Shown here in pieces: positions 15,890-24,954 of a stretch of 52,563 nucleotides of DNA. Both the position numbers and the translations under genes were made by a program. The DNA is from Chitinophagales bacterium (GTDB taxonomy: Bacteria; Bacteroidota; Bacteroidia; Chitinophagales; Chitinophagaceae), in NCBI GenBank assembly GCA_015654695.1, contig JAATGJ010000085.1, positions 1 to 52,563 on the forward strand. The letters are read 5' to 3'. Numbering within the stretch: the stretch's first letter is position 1; each line of letters starts with the position of its first letter. The notes beneath the pieces are model-generated. The model was not told the DNA's origin and ran no database searches. It was given only the letters and a program-made list of their open reading frames with translations.

Positions 15890-17059
15890 ATGATACGATT
15901 AGTCCTGTTTTGTTGCATTTTTTACGTGGTAAAAACCACAGCACAGCCGCTGCAGAATAATTTTATTGCGGGAAGAACAACCGGGCAACTCCCTCACCTT
16001 GAATATGGCCTGGGTGAAGATCGCCTTGGCGGGGCGAAAATGACCTATCTCGATACATCCATACTGGTAAAGGTGGTAGATAGTGTAAAGGATGTTTATA
16101 AAGTAGAGTTATCCAAAAACCATTTTGCCTGGTTGCCAAAAGAAGAATTTAAAGCAGACAGTACCATTAAAATTCAGCCCTATTATTTAACTGATAAAAT
16201 GAAAGTATATGGTGATGATAAATTTGATTATATCATCCTTACTTTAGATGAACAATTGCCTTACCGCAGTATTCAGCAGGTCAATCCTTCAAAAATTGTG
16301 ATAGATGTTTTTGGTGCCACCAGCAATACCAACTGGATCACGCAACTTTCCACTGCACGGGAAATCAAAAATACTTATTATGAACAGCCTGAAGATGATT
16401 TGTTCCGCATTATTATAGAACTGAAGCATGAACAAAACTGGGGGTACAGTATTTATTACGAGGAAAAGAAATTAGTGATCAGGATAAAACAGCAACCACC
16501 TTTACTGGAACTGTCAGCCTTGAAAGTGGCAATAGATGCCGGTCATGGCGGTGAAAACTCGGGAACGGGAGGAGCAACCTGTCACTGTATAGAAAAAAAA
16601 TATACCCTTCTTTTCGCCAAAGAACTGGAAAAGGCCCTGCTGGCGGAAAAGGCAAACGTGTTTATGACCAGGGAGAAAGACACCACCTTAAGTATAGTGG
16701 AGAGAGTAACCATGCTGAAGGAACAGCAACCTGATCTTTTGATCAGTATTCACTTAAACTCTTCTGACAATGATTCAATACAGGGAGCCAGTACTTATTA
16801 CCGCTATATTGGTTTTCGCCCATTAACACAATTTGTTTTGAAGCGAATGCTGGAGCTGGAATTAAAAGAGTATGGCAATGTGGGAAATTTCAATTTTGGT
16901 TTAAATGGTCCGACAGACTACCCCAATTGCCTGGTAGAAGTTGCTTTTTTAAGCAATAAGGAAGATGAAAAAAAGATACTTGACCCCGAATTTCATAAAG
17001 CGGTAGCGGCAAGTATCACAGCCGGAATAAAAGACTGGTTAAAAAGTATGCAGCAATAG
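15890..17059 (+). CDS. N-acetylmuramoyl-L-alanine amidase (Amidase_3)
   Basis: The 389-residue exported enzyme starts at the ATG at 15890 (MIRLVLFCCIFYVVKTTAQ signal peptide). Residues about 35-200 form an SH3-like/AMIN-type beta region. The zinc amidase domain begins at about 213 with VAIDAGHGGENSG (first zinc His), then CIEKKYTLLFAKEL (zinc Glu), DLLISIHLNSS (second His) and LVEVAFLSNKEDEKKI (catalytic Glu). It cleaves the amide between MurNAc and L-Ala of the peptide stem in the periplasm, during division or wall turnover. It ends three bases from the convergent cytochrome gene. A GTG eight codons upstream is less likely as start. Confidence 0.9.
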   Translation: MIRLVLFCCIFYVVKTTAQPLQNNFIAGRTTGQLPHLEYGLGEDRLGGAKMTYLDTSILVKVVDSVKDVYKVELSKNHFAWLPKEEFKADSTIKIQPYYLTDKMKVYGDDKFDYIILTLDEQLPYRSIQQVNPSKIVIDVFGATSNTNWITQLSTAREIKNTYYEQPEDDLFRIIIELKHEQNWGYSIYYEEKKLVIRIKQQPPLLELSALKVAIDAGHGGENSGTGGATCHCIEKKYTLLFAKELEKALLAEKANVFMTREKDTTLSIVERVTMLKEQQPDLLISIHLNSSDNDSIQGASTYYRYIGFRPLTQFVLKRMLELELKEYGNVGNFNFGLNGPTDYPNCLVEVAFLSNKEDEKKILDPEFHKAVAASITAGIKDWLKSMQQ

Positions 17060-17062
17060 TAA

Positions 17063-17461
17063 TTAAAGGTCTGCGGGAAAAGGATCACCGCGATGACAGG
17101 TTTTGCAGGTCACCACCTTCAGGTATTCGGGTCTTTGCAATGTATCGTAATAGAAATAATCTTTATTGATCTGTATGGTCAGCCGCATCATTTTGCGGGC
17201 TTCTTCTTTCATGGGTTTTTCATCAGATGCAAAATCAAGTGAGTGGAGAAGATTCTTAGCAGGTGCATGACAAAAGTCGCAGGTAACACCCAATGCTTTA
17301 TTGTAGGTGTGCATAATGCTGTCAAGCTTTTGATCGCTGATATCTTTGGGCAATATCTGCAGGTTCCGGGGTATGCTTTGCGGCAAACGGGTGGCAGCGA
17401 TGCCAAGGATAATAAATAAAATAATACCAGTACAGGTAGCGAACTGCTGTTTTGTGATCAT
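17063..17461 (-). CDS. dihaem c-type cytochrome, CytoC_RC-like
   Basis: This 132-residue exported protein has an N-terminal membrane anchor or signal (TGIILFIILGIAATRLP) and two haem-attachment motifs, CDFCH (61-65) and CKTCH (119-123). Between them ARKMMRLTIQINKDYF provides possible axial Met ligands. The arrangement matches one half of the tetrahaem subunit of photosynthetic reaction centres, a domain often found as a free-standing periplasmic protein in non-phototrophic Bacteroidota. It presumably carries electrons, with an unknown partner. The gene is monocistronic and convergent with the amidase. Confidence 0.88.
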   Translation of the reverse strand: MITKQQFATCTGIILFIILGIAATRLPQSIPRNLQILPKDISDQKLDSIMHTYNKALGVTCDFCHAPAKNLLHSLDFASDEKPMKEEARKMMRLTIQINKDYFYYDTLQRPEYLKVVTCKTCHRGDPFPADL

Positions 17462-17648
17462 AGATCAGTGGTTTTAACAGGTGACAAAATACAAACTATA
17501 CCCCTTACTGACGCTTTTCTGTGATGATTAGTGGCTTATTACTGATAAAAGGCTCTCAGCGGGTGCCGGGGCTGTTAAAATCCTGGACAGGCGATGCAGG
17601 AATAGCTATTTATTCTAAAAAGAACTACATTCATATTTTACCATTCTG

Positions 17649-17656
17649 TAAATTTG
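17649..17656 (+). promoter_or_regulatory. candidate -7 element TAAATTTG upstream of korB
   Basis: An exact match to TAnnTTTG lies 15 bases before the korB ATG (17672). No TTTG is seen at the -33 distance, so the promoter would be a partial one with a very short leader. Confidence 0.4.
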
Positions 17657-17671
17657 TAGTCAATTTTTTTT

Positions 17672-18697
17672 ATGGCAGAAACATTAACAGCTCCGTTGAC
17701 CGCTAAGGATTTTGCGACTGACCAGGAAGTACGCTGGTGCCCCGGTTGTGGAGATTATTCTATTTTGGCGCAGGTGCAGAAAGTAATGCCTACGCTAGGG
17801 ATACCCAGGGAAAATATTGTAATCATCTCGGGTATTGGTTGCAGCAGCAGGTTTCCCTATTATATGAACACTTATGGAATGCATTCGATCCATGGTCGTG
17901 CTACGGCTGTCGCATCTGGGCTTAAAGCTTCACGACCTGAGTTGAGTGTGTGGATAGTAACGGGTGATGGAGATAGTTTGAGCATTGGGGGCAATCATAC
18001 TATTCATTTGCTGCGCAGGAATTTTGATGTCAACATTTTATTGTTCAATAACCAGATATATGGTTTGACCAAAGGACAATACTCTCCCACATCTGAAGAA
18101 AATAAAGTCACTAAATCAACACCGTTTGGAAGTATAGATCATCCCTTCAACCCGCTGGCGCTGGCGATGGGTGCAGACGCTACCTTTGTGGCCAGGACAA
18201 TGGATCGCGACCCCAAACATTTACAGGCCATGCTGTTGAGAACCAACCAGCATAAAGGCGCTTCGTTTTTAGAGATCTACCAGAACTGCAACATCTTCAA
18301 TGATGGCGCTTTTGAGACCTTTACAGAAAAGAGCAGCAAGGCGCAGGAAACATTATTCCTGGAACAGGGCAAGCCATTGCGGTTTGGCGCTGCCAATGAT
18401 AAAGGATTAAAGCTGGATGGTTTTAACCCTAAGGTGATCAACCTGGATGAAGGTCATAGCGCTGATGATCTATGGATACATGATGAAAAGGATATTTATA
18501 AAGCACAGATATTGACCCGCATTTTTGATGACCCGAAAATGGAAGGACATTTGCCAAGACCTTTCGGTGTTTTTTATGAAGCAGACAGACCTTGCTATGA
18601 AGAGGTAATGGCATTGCAGATAGAAGATGCCAAAGCAAGAAAAGCGGCTGACCTGGATAAGCTATTAAGAGGGAATGAGGTGTGGACGATAGCCTGA
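17672..18697 (+). CDS. korB: 2-oxoacid:ferredoxin oxidoreductase, beta subunit
   Basis: The 341-residue thiamine-diphosphate subunit, probably of 2-oxoglutarate:ferredoxin oxidoreductase, converts the 2-oxoacid and CoA to acyl-CoA and CO2. [4Fe-4S] ligands are visible at WCPGC (Cys23, Cys26) and GIGCSS (Cys57), with a probable fourth in YQNCNIF. The ThDP/Mg motif is GDGDSLSIGGNH (98-109) followed by NNQIYGLT (126-133). The alpha (or alpha-gamma) partner, which is usually adjacent, is absent: upstream is the opposite-strand cytochrome gene and downstream an unrelated gene. A good terminator follows. The 2-oxoglutarate assignment over pyruvate is by general resemblance to KorB. Confidence 0.9.
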   Translation: MAETLTAPLTAKDFATDQEVRWCPGCGDYSILAQVQKVMPTLGIPRENIVIISGIGCSSRFPYYMNTYGMHSIHGRATAVASGLKASRPELSVWIVTGDGDSLSIGGNHTIHLLRRNFDVNILLFNNQIYGLTKGQYSPTSEENKVTKSTPFGSIDHPFNPLALAMGADATFVARTMDRDPKHLQAMLLRTNQHKGASFLEIYQNCNIFNDGAFETFTEKSSKAQETLFLEQGKPLRFGAANDKGLKLDGFNPKVINLDEGHSADDLWIHDEKDIYKAQILTRIFDDPKMEGHLPRPFGVFYEADRPCYEEVMALQIEDAKARKAADLDKLLRGNEVWTIA

Positions 18698-18721
18698 TAA
18701 CTAAAGATCAATTAATAAACC

Positions 18722-18741
18722 AAGCCTCAATTCTGAGGCTT
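18722..18741 (+). terminator. terminator after korB
   Basis: The 8-bp stem AAGCCTCA/TGAGGCTT with the tetraloop ATTC lies 25 bases after the korB stop. It is followed by the moderately T-rich CTTAGTTT. Confidence 0.65.
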
Positions 18742-18808
18742 CTTAGTTTAAGCTTGTACCAGGGAAATGAACGGGTACGGTTGTTTCCGTATAATATCAA
18801 TAAAAAGT

Positions 18809-19417
18809 ATGCTGTTATATATTCATCCCGATAATCCGCAGCCCCGGCAGATAAAAACCGTGGTTGAAACCATTCAGCGGGGTGGTATCATCATTTATCC
18901 TACTGATACTATTTACGGTCTTGGCTGTGATATTTTTCAGCATAAAGCAATAGAAAGAATATGCTGGATAAAAAAAGTGGACCCAAAGAAAGCGCAGTTG
19001 TCATTCATCTGTTCCGACCTTAGCCACCTGAGCGATTATGCAAAACAAATTTCTACTTCCACCTATCGTTTACTGAAAGAATATTTGCCCGGGCCTTATA
19101 CTTTTATTTTATCTGCCAGTAAAATGGTGCCTAAAATATTACAAAGCAAAAAAGATACTATCGGTCTGCGTATCCCGGATAATAAGATCGCAAGGGCGAT
19201 TATTGAAGAACTGGGCCGCCCTATTCTCAGTGCATCCCTGCCCGGCGAAATGATAGAAGACTATACCGATCCTGAGATCATGTATGAAAATTTCAGCAAC
19301 GAGGTGGATATCGTAATAGATGGGGGTATCGGTGGTACCATACCTTCTACCGTTATTGACTGTACAAAGGAAAAATATGAGGTAATAAGAATGGGTGCGG
19401 GAGAATGGAAGGAGTAG
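18809..19417 (+). CDS. YciO-type Sua5/YrdC/YwlC domain protein
   Basis: The 202-residue protein opens with MLLYIHPDNPQPRQI and GGIIIYPTDTIYGLGCDI, closely resembling E. coli YciO (which also begins with FYIHPDNP). Later matches are YLPGPYTFIL, TIGLRIPDN and the terminal PSTVIDCTKEKYEVIRMGAG. The domain is shared with threonylcarbamoyl-AMP synthases, which make the t6A precursor for tRNA. YciO proteins are short single-domain members whose in vivo role in t6A synthesis is less certain, so I call it YciO-type rather than TsaC. The ATG at 18809 is chosen because upstream codons are not conserved-looking. It sits between korB and a barrel lipoprotein gene. Confidence 0.85.
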   Translation: MLLYIHPDNPQPRQIKTVVETIQRGGIIIYPTDTIYGLGCDIFQHKAIERICWIKKVDPKKAQLSFICSDLSHLSDYAKQISTSTYRLLKEYLPGPYTFILSASKMVPKILQSKKDTIGLRIPDNKIARAIIEELGRPILSASLPGEMIEDYTDPEIMYENFSNEVDIVIDGGIGGTIPSTVIDCTKEKYEVIRMGAGEWKE

Positions 19418-19487
19418 TTGGCGAAAAGCCAAATGATAATTTGGAAAAAGCAGCATTCCCGGCAGAAGTACAGTCTGTATTTTTATT

Positions 19488-20318
19488 ATGAGAAAAGTAT
19501 GTAACCTTATACTGCCTGCGGTTATCATCCTGTTTGCATCCTGTAATACGCCCAGGTATATTTATTCACCCTCTCCGCCGAACAACCCCTATTTTACCAA
19601 AAAAGGGGAGTCTAAACTTTCAGCTTATTATTCCTCTGGCGGAAATAATAATACATTAGATGGCGGAAAGAACAATGGATATGATATACAGGGGGCCTAT
19701 GCTATCGCCAATAACTGGGCATTGACCGCCGGCTATTTTAACAGGAAAGAACGGGATGTTTATTCTTCTGGTACATATAATTTTTTTGAAAGTTCGTCAG
19801 TGGATTATAAAAGGAATTTAACGGATGTTGGCGGCGGCTATTTTTTACCGTTAAATGCAAAACGTAATATTTCTTTAAATGTATTTGGAGGTTTGGCATT
19901 TGGCAGGTTTTCTTTTACGGACAGAGGCCTGGATAAGCAGGGGCTTAGTTACGACAGGTTTCATAACAGCCGTATTGTAAAATGGTATATTCAGCCTTCT
20001 TTCAATGTATTGCCGGGAAAATATTTCAGGGCATCTTTTATCAACAAATTTTCTTTTGCTCATTATGGAAACATTGCTACGTCATATACAGATGAGGAAC
20101 TGCAATATTTTTACCTGGACAGGGTAAATAATAAAACGATTTTTTTCTTTGAACCCACATTTAATATACAAGCAGGGATACCGGGATGCGACTGGCTGAA
20201 AATAGACGGGGGATTTACATTCTCCTCCGATCCGTTTGAAGATGTTTCAAGGATTGAAGCAAGAAATTTCAATGCTTCCATAGGGCTGAGTTTCGATTTA
20301 TCCAAACTAAAAAAGTAA
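19488..20318 (+). CDS. outer-membrane beta-barrel lipoprotein, unknown function
   Basis: This 276-residue protein has a lipoprotein signal (MRKVCNLILPAVIILFASC, Cys19) and a mature part of alternating strands with aromatic girdles (SALTAGYF-like repeats, GGGYFLPLN, NVFGGLAFGRFSF, RASFINKFSFAHYG, NASIGLSFDLS). This suggests an eight-stranded barrel. Its last bases form one arm of a terminator belonging to the opposite-strand gene. No specific family is recognised. A role in the envelope is all that can be said. Confidence 0.75.
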   Translation: MRKVCNLILPAVIILFASCNTPRYIYSPSPPNNPYFTKKGESKLSAYYSSGGNNNTLDGGKNNGYDIQGAYAIANNWALTAGYFNRKERDVYSSGTYNFFESSSVDYKRNLTDVGGGYFLPLNAKRNISLNVFGGLAFGRFSFTDRGLDKQGLSYDRFHNSRIVKWYIQPSFNVLPGKYFRASFINKFSFAHYGNIATSYTDEELQYFYLDRVNNKTIFFFEPTFNIQAGIPGCDWLKIDGGFTFSSDPFEDVSRIEARNFNASIGLSFDLSKLKK

Positions 20319-20346
20319 AGCACCACATGGATAGTGATGCTTTACT
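20308..20346 (-). terminator. terminator for the small basic protein gene
   Basis: There is a 13-bp stem (20314-20326 with 20334-20346, one G-U) with a 7-base loop. On the minus strand six T residues follow (20308-20313). It overlaps the stop codon of the plus-strand lipoprotein gene, so it ends minus-strand transcription and probably also acts as a barrier at this convergent junction. Confidence 0.8.
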
Positions 20347-20388
20347 GCCTGCTGCAACGGATTCTCTCTGTATATTAGATTGTACGGA

Positions 20389-20691
20389 TTATATTACCCT
20401 TCTGCGGCCATTATGTTTCAGGCGATATATTTCATGACGGTCATGATGTTTCATTTTATGCAACCTTCTTCTTTCCCCCGGAGTTACTCTTCCGTCTCTT
20501 ACAGCCCTGCGTCTTTCAACTTTATGACGGGTCTTATTTTGATGCAGGCGGAATTTTTCAGGACGGGTAAGTTGCCCGTTATTAAAACCCCTTTCAATAC
20601 GTTCACTGCGTACACGGTCGCGGGGACCCTGTGCTGATGCGGATACTATAAATAATGTAAGGATAGCTCCAAGAAAGAATAATTTTTTCAT
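20389..20691 (-). CDS. small, highly basic secreted protein
   Basis: The 100-residue protein has a clean signal peptide (MKKLFFLGAILTLFIVSASAQ) and a mature part dominated by Arg, Lys and His (ERRRAVRDGRVTPGERRRLHKM and similar). The motifs GQLTRPEKFRL and GRVTPGERRRL look like two copies of one short helix-turn unit. Proteins of this type occur widely in Bacteroidota without assigned function. The two G-x-L/V-T-P/R-x-E units could be divergent helical hairpins. It has its own terminator. Binding to anionic surface polymers or metal through His is a guess from composition only. Confidence 0.75.
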   Translation of the reverse strand: MKKLFFLGAILTLFIVSASAQGPRDRVRSERIERGFNNGQLTRPEKFRLHQNKTRHKVERRRAVRDGRVTPGERRRLHKMKHHDRHEIYRLKHNGRRRVI

Positions 20692-20844
20692 GTCTTATTT
20701 TTTATTTTTCTATAAATTGTTTGCAGGAATAAGACAGGAAATGGCCAGGCAGGTTTAGCCGCTAAGAAAATTTTAACGTTAGGAAAATTACTCACTACTG
20801 GTAATAGGCTGGCGGCTAACAGGATGGTTGAGTTTTAAATCAAC

Positions 20845-21456
20845 TTATAATGGTTCCCCGGAAAACAGACGGGCCTGGTCGGGTAGTATATTAAAACTTT
20901 TGCGGTGGTATTTGCAAAGCCCATGCACTTCAATGGCATTGCGATGTTCTTCGGTACCATAGCCTTTATTTTTTTGCCAGTTATAATGTGGAAATTCTTC
21001 GTGAAGGTGTTTCATATACGCATCCCGGTATGTTTTCGCCAATATACTTGCCGCGGCGATGCTGGCATAAATGCCATCACCCCGTATAATGCAGTGATGG
21101 TTTAATTTTTTATATGAGGTAAACCGATTGCCGTCTACCAGGAGCAGGGAAGGCTGTGTATGTAATTTATCCAGCGCCAGGTGCATCGCTTTAAAAGAAG
21201 CACGCAGGATATTGATCTGGTCAATCTCGTCATTATCTATCATCGCTACTGCATACGCAATGGCATTGTTTGTAATAAAAATCTTTAATTCTTCTCTTTC
21301 AGCCGCCGCGACTTGTTTACTGTCATTAAGTAACGGATGGTAAAAATCTTTAGGTAAGATAACGGCTGCCGCGAACACAGGGCCGGCATAACAGCCACGG
21401 CCCGCTTCATCACAGCCTGCTTCAATCAATGTATCGTGGAAGAAAGGTTTTAGCAT
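20845..21456 (-). CDS. rnhB: ribonuclease HII
   Basis: The 203-residue type 2 RNase H hydrolyses RNA in RNA-DNA hybrids and nicks at single ribonucleotides in DNA. The metal-binding DEAGRG motif gives Asp16 and Glu17, a third carboxylate is Asp108 in LLLVDGN, and the fourth is Asp145 in AKTYRD. Conserved GPVFAAAV and LNDSKQ stretches support the family. The length is normal. It is divergent from ctaA with 74 bases between the starts. Confidence 0.95.
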   Translation of the reverse strand: MLKPFFHDTLIEAGCDEAGRGCYAGPVFAAAVILPKDFYHPLLNDSKQVAAAEREELKIFITNNAIAYAVAMIDNDEIDQINILRASFKAMHLALDKLHTQPSLLLVDGNRFTSYKKLNHHCIIRGDGIYASIAAASILAKTYRDAYMKHLHEEFPHYNWQKNKGYGTEEHRNAIEVHGLCKYHRKSFNILPDQARLFSGEPL

Positions 21457-21514
21457 TAGCCTGCAATTTCATAAATAATATTGATAAAATTATTCCGGCA
21501 ACCTGTTCCGCAAC

Positions 21515-21522
21515 TAACTTTG
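21515..21522 (+). promoter_or_regulatory. candidate -7 element TAACTTTG before ctaA
   Basis: An exact TAnnTTTG match ends eight bases before the ctaA ATG at 21531. The transcript would therefore be nearly leaderless. No clear TTTG is present 19-21 bases upstream. Confidence 0.45.
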
Positions 21523-21530
21523 CCGCCGCT

Positions 21531-22610
21531 ATGGCGAATGATCTGCAGCAAACCCGTTCTTCCAAACCCGTAGCTATCTGGCTGCTTATCGGGGTTTTCA
21601 TGATTATCATCCAGGTATTACTGGGAGGTATCACCCGGCTGACCGGTTCTGGTCTTTCCATTACTGAATGGAAACCCGTAATGGGAACGCTGCCTCCCAT
21701 GAATGAACAGGACTGGAACGCCGCTTTCGAAAAATACCGGCAAATTGCCCAATACAAATACGTCAATTCCCATTTCACATTAGCTGATTTCAAATTCATT
21801 TTTTTCTGGGAATGGTTTCATCGCCTGTGGGCAAGACTGATCGGAGTAGTATTTATTATTCCTTTTATCATTTTCTTTTTTCAGAAGAGGTTTAAAAAGG
21901 AAATGGTAACACCATTGATCATTCTTTTTTTACTCGGCGCATTGCAGGGATTAGTGGGCTGGATCATGGTACAAAGCGGCCTGGAAGATTCGGAACTATT
22001 ATATGTCAGTCATTATAAACTGGCAATACATTTCACCTTTGCCCTGGGTTTATTGTGCTATACATTATGGTTTGCTTTACAATTACTGGTGCCTTCGCAG
22101 CAATTAACTATTAATAAACCTCTGCGGTCATTTACCGGCTGGATGATCGGCATACTAACATTGCAATTAGTCTATGGAGCTTTTATGGCGGGACTAAAAG
22201 CAGCTACTACAGCCCCCACCTGGCCCACTATCAATGGAGTTTGGTGGCCGGAAAATATCCATTCCTTTGGTGGCCGCGATTTTCCGGGCCTTCGTTTCTT
22301 ATTTGATCACCCGGTGGTCATTCATTTTATTCATCGCAACCTGGCATATATCATTATCATTCTCGTTGCTGTATGGAGCTGGAAGGCATTCAAAATACAG
22401 GGGACAGGGGTTTTTAATAAAACAAGATGGTGGCCGCTTGTTATTGTTTTATCACAGGCTATCCTTGGCATTCTTACCGTTTTGAATGTGGCAAAGCCTG
22501 CTAGCTTTCTCTGGCTTGGTGTAGCGCACCAGTTCATCGCAATGGTATTGTTACTATCACTGGTATGGATGTTCTATATCATCCGAAGCCGGAAAAGCTT
22601 TACTGCATAA
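21531..22610 (+). CDS. ctaA: haem A synthase (COX15/CtaA)
   Basis: This 359-residue, eight-helix membrane enzyme oxidises the methyl group of haem O to a formyl group, giving haem A for cytochrome oxidase. The COX15-type signature GGITRLTGSGLSITEWKP is near the N-terminus, followed by MGTLPPMNEQDW. Conserved histidines lie in WFHRLWAR, YKLAIHF, HRNLAYI and VAHQFIAM. The alpha-proteobacterial/mitochondrial type is recognised by the TGSGLSI and NGVWWPE motifs. The ATG at 21531 is chosen because it directly follows the promoter-like box. ctaB and cox genes are not in the window. Confidence 0.95.
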   Translation: MANDLQQTRSSKPVAIWLLIGVFMIIIQVLLGGITRLTGSGLSITEWKPVMGTLPPMNEQDWNAAFEKYRQIAQYKYVNSHFTLADFKFIFFWEWFHRLWARLIGVVFIIPFIIFFFQKRFKKEMVTPLIILFLLGALQGLVGWIMVQSGLEDSELLYVSHYKLAIHFTFALGLLCYTLWFALQLLVPSQQLTINKPLRSFTGWMIGILTLQLVYGAFMAGLKAATTAPTWPTINGVWWPENIHSFGGRDFPGLRFLFDHPVVIHFIHRNLAYIIIILVAVWSWKAFKIQGTGVFNKTRWWPLVIVLSQAILGILTVLNVAKPASFLWLGVAHQFIAMVLLLSLVWMFYIIRSRKSFTA

Positions 22611-22625
22611 CCCCGTATTTGTATT

Positions 22626-22660
22626 GCTGGTATTAAATAGTATTTTTAATCATTACCAGC
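22626..22660. repeat. hairpin between ctaA and the patatin gene
   Basis: The inverted repeat GCTGGTA/TACCAGC (22626-22632 with 22654-22660) has an AT-rich interior that can extend the pairing. It lies 12 bases before the patatin ATG. It may be an attenuator or a leader structure; no T-run follows. Confidence 0.4.
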
Positions 22661-22671
22661 TACCTTGATAC

Positions 22672-24903
22672 ATGAAAACATGGCTTAACGGATTTTATCA
22701 CTCCTTTCCTATACAACTGCTATTCCTGCATTTCAGGAAATACCAGGTGTTACTGGTATTCTGGTTCATCCTGTTCAGCACGGTGAATGGTTCTTTTATG
22801 AAAACATTTGGCGCCGATGCCTTATACCTGGCGCCGGAATACCTGGGTGATGTAAATGCTGTCAGCTTTGCTATCGTGGGCGTGGCGACAGGTATGTTTA
22901 TTATGAGCTGGAATATCAGCAGTTTCATTTTGTTCAGCAAGCACTTTCGTTTTTTAGCGGCTACTACCAACCCGTTCCTGAAATATTGCATCAATAATGC
23001 CGTAATACCTCTTCTTTTCCTGGTCTTTTATTTTTTCAAAGCTTTCACTTTCGCTCATTATAAGGAACTCGTCAGTATCGGCGATTTCCTGTTGCTGGGC
23101 AGTGGGTTCTTAGCTGGACTGATCCTGGTGCTGGCAGTATCATTCTATTATTTTTTCAGGGCCGACCGTTCTATACTCAGGCGTATGATGCCTATCATCA
23201 GCGAGCCCAAAGAATACATTACCCATCTGCGTCCGCCGAGAGAAGTGTATGAAGAAGAAAGCCTGTGCAAAGCCGACTGGTATTTTGATACACCCATCAG
23301 CCTGCGACCCACCCGTGATGTCAAGCATTACACTTCACAGTTTGTTGATTCGCTTTTCAAGCGTCACCATTTTGCCGCTATTGTTTCCGTGTTTGCGGCT
23401 TTTTTATTCCTGGTGACGATCGGGTTTTTTCTTGAGCGGCCTGTATTCCAGATACCGGCTGCTGCCAGCATTACTATTTTCTTTTCCATTCTTATTGGTG
23501 TAGCCGGGGCGTTCTCCTATTTTTTGCAAAACTGGAGCATCCCTTATCTTATCCTGCTGGTGATGATGCTGAATTTTTTATATAAGATAGACTGGATAGA
23601 TCCCCGTAATAAAGCCTATGGATTGAATTACCAGAATAAAAATGAACGCCCATCTTATACAAGGGAAGGGTTACTGGCATTATGTACCAAAGAGAAAACG
23701 GATGCGGATAAACAAAATATGATCAGCATCCTGGAAAACTGGAAGAAAAACCAGGATAGTACCAGGCCATTGCTGGTGGTGGTGAATACAAGTGGTGGTG
23801 GTCACCGAAGCGCTACGTTTACTATGAGTGTATTGCAGCATCTTGATAGCATCACGAATGGCGCTATCATGAAAAAAATATTCCTGATCAGCGGCGCCTC
23901 CGGTGGTATGATAGGAGCGGCCTATTTCAGGGAATTGTATTTACAAAAACAAAAAGGTAAGAATATACGGCTGCAGGATGAACAATATATTGATGCTGTG
24001 TCCGGGGACCTCCTGAATCCGCTGTTTTCTTCTTTTGTAGCAAGAGATCTTATTGCGCCTGCGCAAAAATTCAAAGTAGGAAATTATACCTATGTAAAAG
24101 ACAGGGGCTATGCTTTTGAAGAAAAGATGAATTCAAACTCAAAAGGAATGCTGGGCAAGAAACTCGGTGATTATATTACGGATGAAAAATCGGCGAATAT
24201 CCCTTTGATGTTTTTTAACTCTGTAGTCACGAGGGACAGCCGTAAGATGATCATCAGTACGCAGCCCGTAAGTTTTATGATGCAGGGATGGCAGGATACT
24301 GCCAGGATGCCTTTCATGGATCCCGATGCAGTTGACTTCGCCGCTTTTTTTAAAAACCAGGATCCCTACAATCTTCGTATGCTGACCGCACTGCGGATGA
24401 ATGCGACCTTCCCGATAGTATTGCCCAATGTGTGGCTGCCCAGCAACCCTGTCATAGACGTAATGGATGCGGGTCTGCGGGATAACTATGGGCAGGAAAC
24501 AACATTACGTTTCTTAGAAACCTTTAATGACTGGATACAGGAAAACACCAGTGGCGTACTGATCATGCAGATAAGAGACCGCAGCCCCGGCGGATGGGAT
24601 TCCCCTTATTTATCGAATGATATAAGCGATCATGCTACCAAGCCTTTTTTGCTATTGCAGCACAACTGGTTTAAGATGATGGAATATTTTCAGAATGACA
24701 TGCTTAGTTATTATGTAAAAGGTCATGAAAGAAATATCCATAAAGTACTGTTTGAATACGCGGCGGATAAAGAGGAGAACAAAGCTGCATTGAATTTTCA
24801 TTTAAGTAAAAGGGAAAGAAAAGATATTGTTAATTCGATCAGCTCTGCTTCCAATATCAAAAGCTTTCAGAAGACATTGGAATTGTTTGCCGGTAAGAAA
24901 TGA
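22672..24903 (+). CDS. membrane-anchored patatin-like phospholipase
   Basis: The 743-residue protein has about seven transmembrane helices in residues 20-330 and a cytosolic patatin domain from about 365 on. Catalytic elements are visible. The oxyanion loop is SGGGHRSA (about 371-378), the nucleophile elbow is SGASGG with Ser410, and the catalytic Asp599 lies in DAGLRDNYG, completing the Ser-Asp dyad. It should hydrolyse acyl ester bonds of membrane lipids. The fusion of a polytopic membrane domain to patatin is uncommon; typical bacterial patatins are soluble or have an outer-membrane barrel. It starts 61 bases after ctaA with a hairpin in the gap. The 3' end faces the diacylglycerol-kinase-like gene, another lipid gene. 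Confidence 0.88.
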   Translation: MKTWLNGFYHSFPIQLLFLHFRKYQVLLVFWFILFSTVNGSFMKTFGADALYLAPEYLGDVNAVSFAIVGVATGMFIMSWNISSFILFSKHFRFLAATTNPFLKYCINNAVIPLLFLVFYFFKAFTFAHYKELVSIGDFLLLGSGFLAGLILVLAVSFYYFFRADRSILRRMMPIISEPKEYITHLRPPREVYEEESLCKADWYFDTPISLRPTRDVKHYTSQFVDSLFKRHHFAAIVSVFAAFLFLVTIGFFLERPVFQIPAAASITIFFSILIGVAGAFSYFLQNWSIPYLILLVMMLNFLYKIDWIDPRNKAYGLNYQNKNERPSYTREGLLALCTKEKTDADKQNMISILENWKKNQDSTRPLLVVVNTSGGGHRSATFTMSVLQHLDSITNGAIMKKIFLISGASGGMIGAAYFRELYLQKQKGKNIRLQDEQYIDAVSGDLLNPLFSSFVARDLIAPAQKFKVGNYTYVKDRGYAFEEKMNSNSKGMLGKKLGDYITDEKSANIPLMFFNSVVTRDSRKMIISTQPVSFMMQGWQDTARMPFMDPDAVDFAAFFKNQDPYNLRMLTALRMNATFPIVLPNVWLPSNPVIDVMDAGLRDNYGQETTLRFLETFNDWIQENTSGVLIMQIRDRSPGGWDSPYLSNDISDHATKPFLLLQHNWFKMMEYFQNDMLSYYVKGHERNIHKVLFEYAADKEENKAALNFHLSKRERKDIVNSISSASNIKSFQKTLELFAGKK

Positions 24904-24954
24904 ACACGACCTACCCGGTCAATGCAATTATCGTGTGCCTGCAAATAATTTTTT

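Noticed and set aside
17521-17706. 61-residue plus-strand frame before korB
   Set aside because: It runs into korB in another frame and spans the promoter box; composition is not protein-like.
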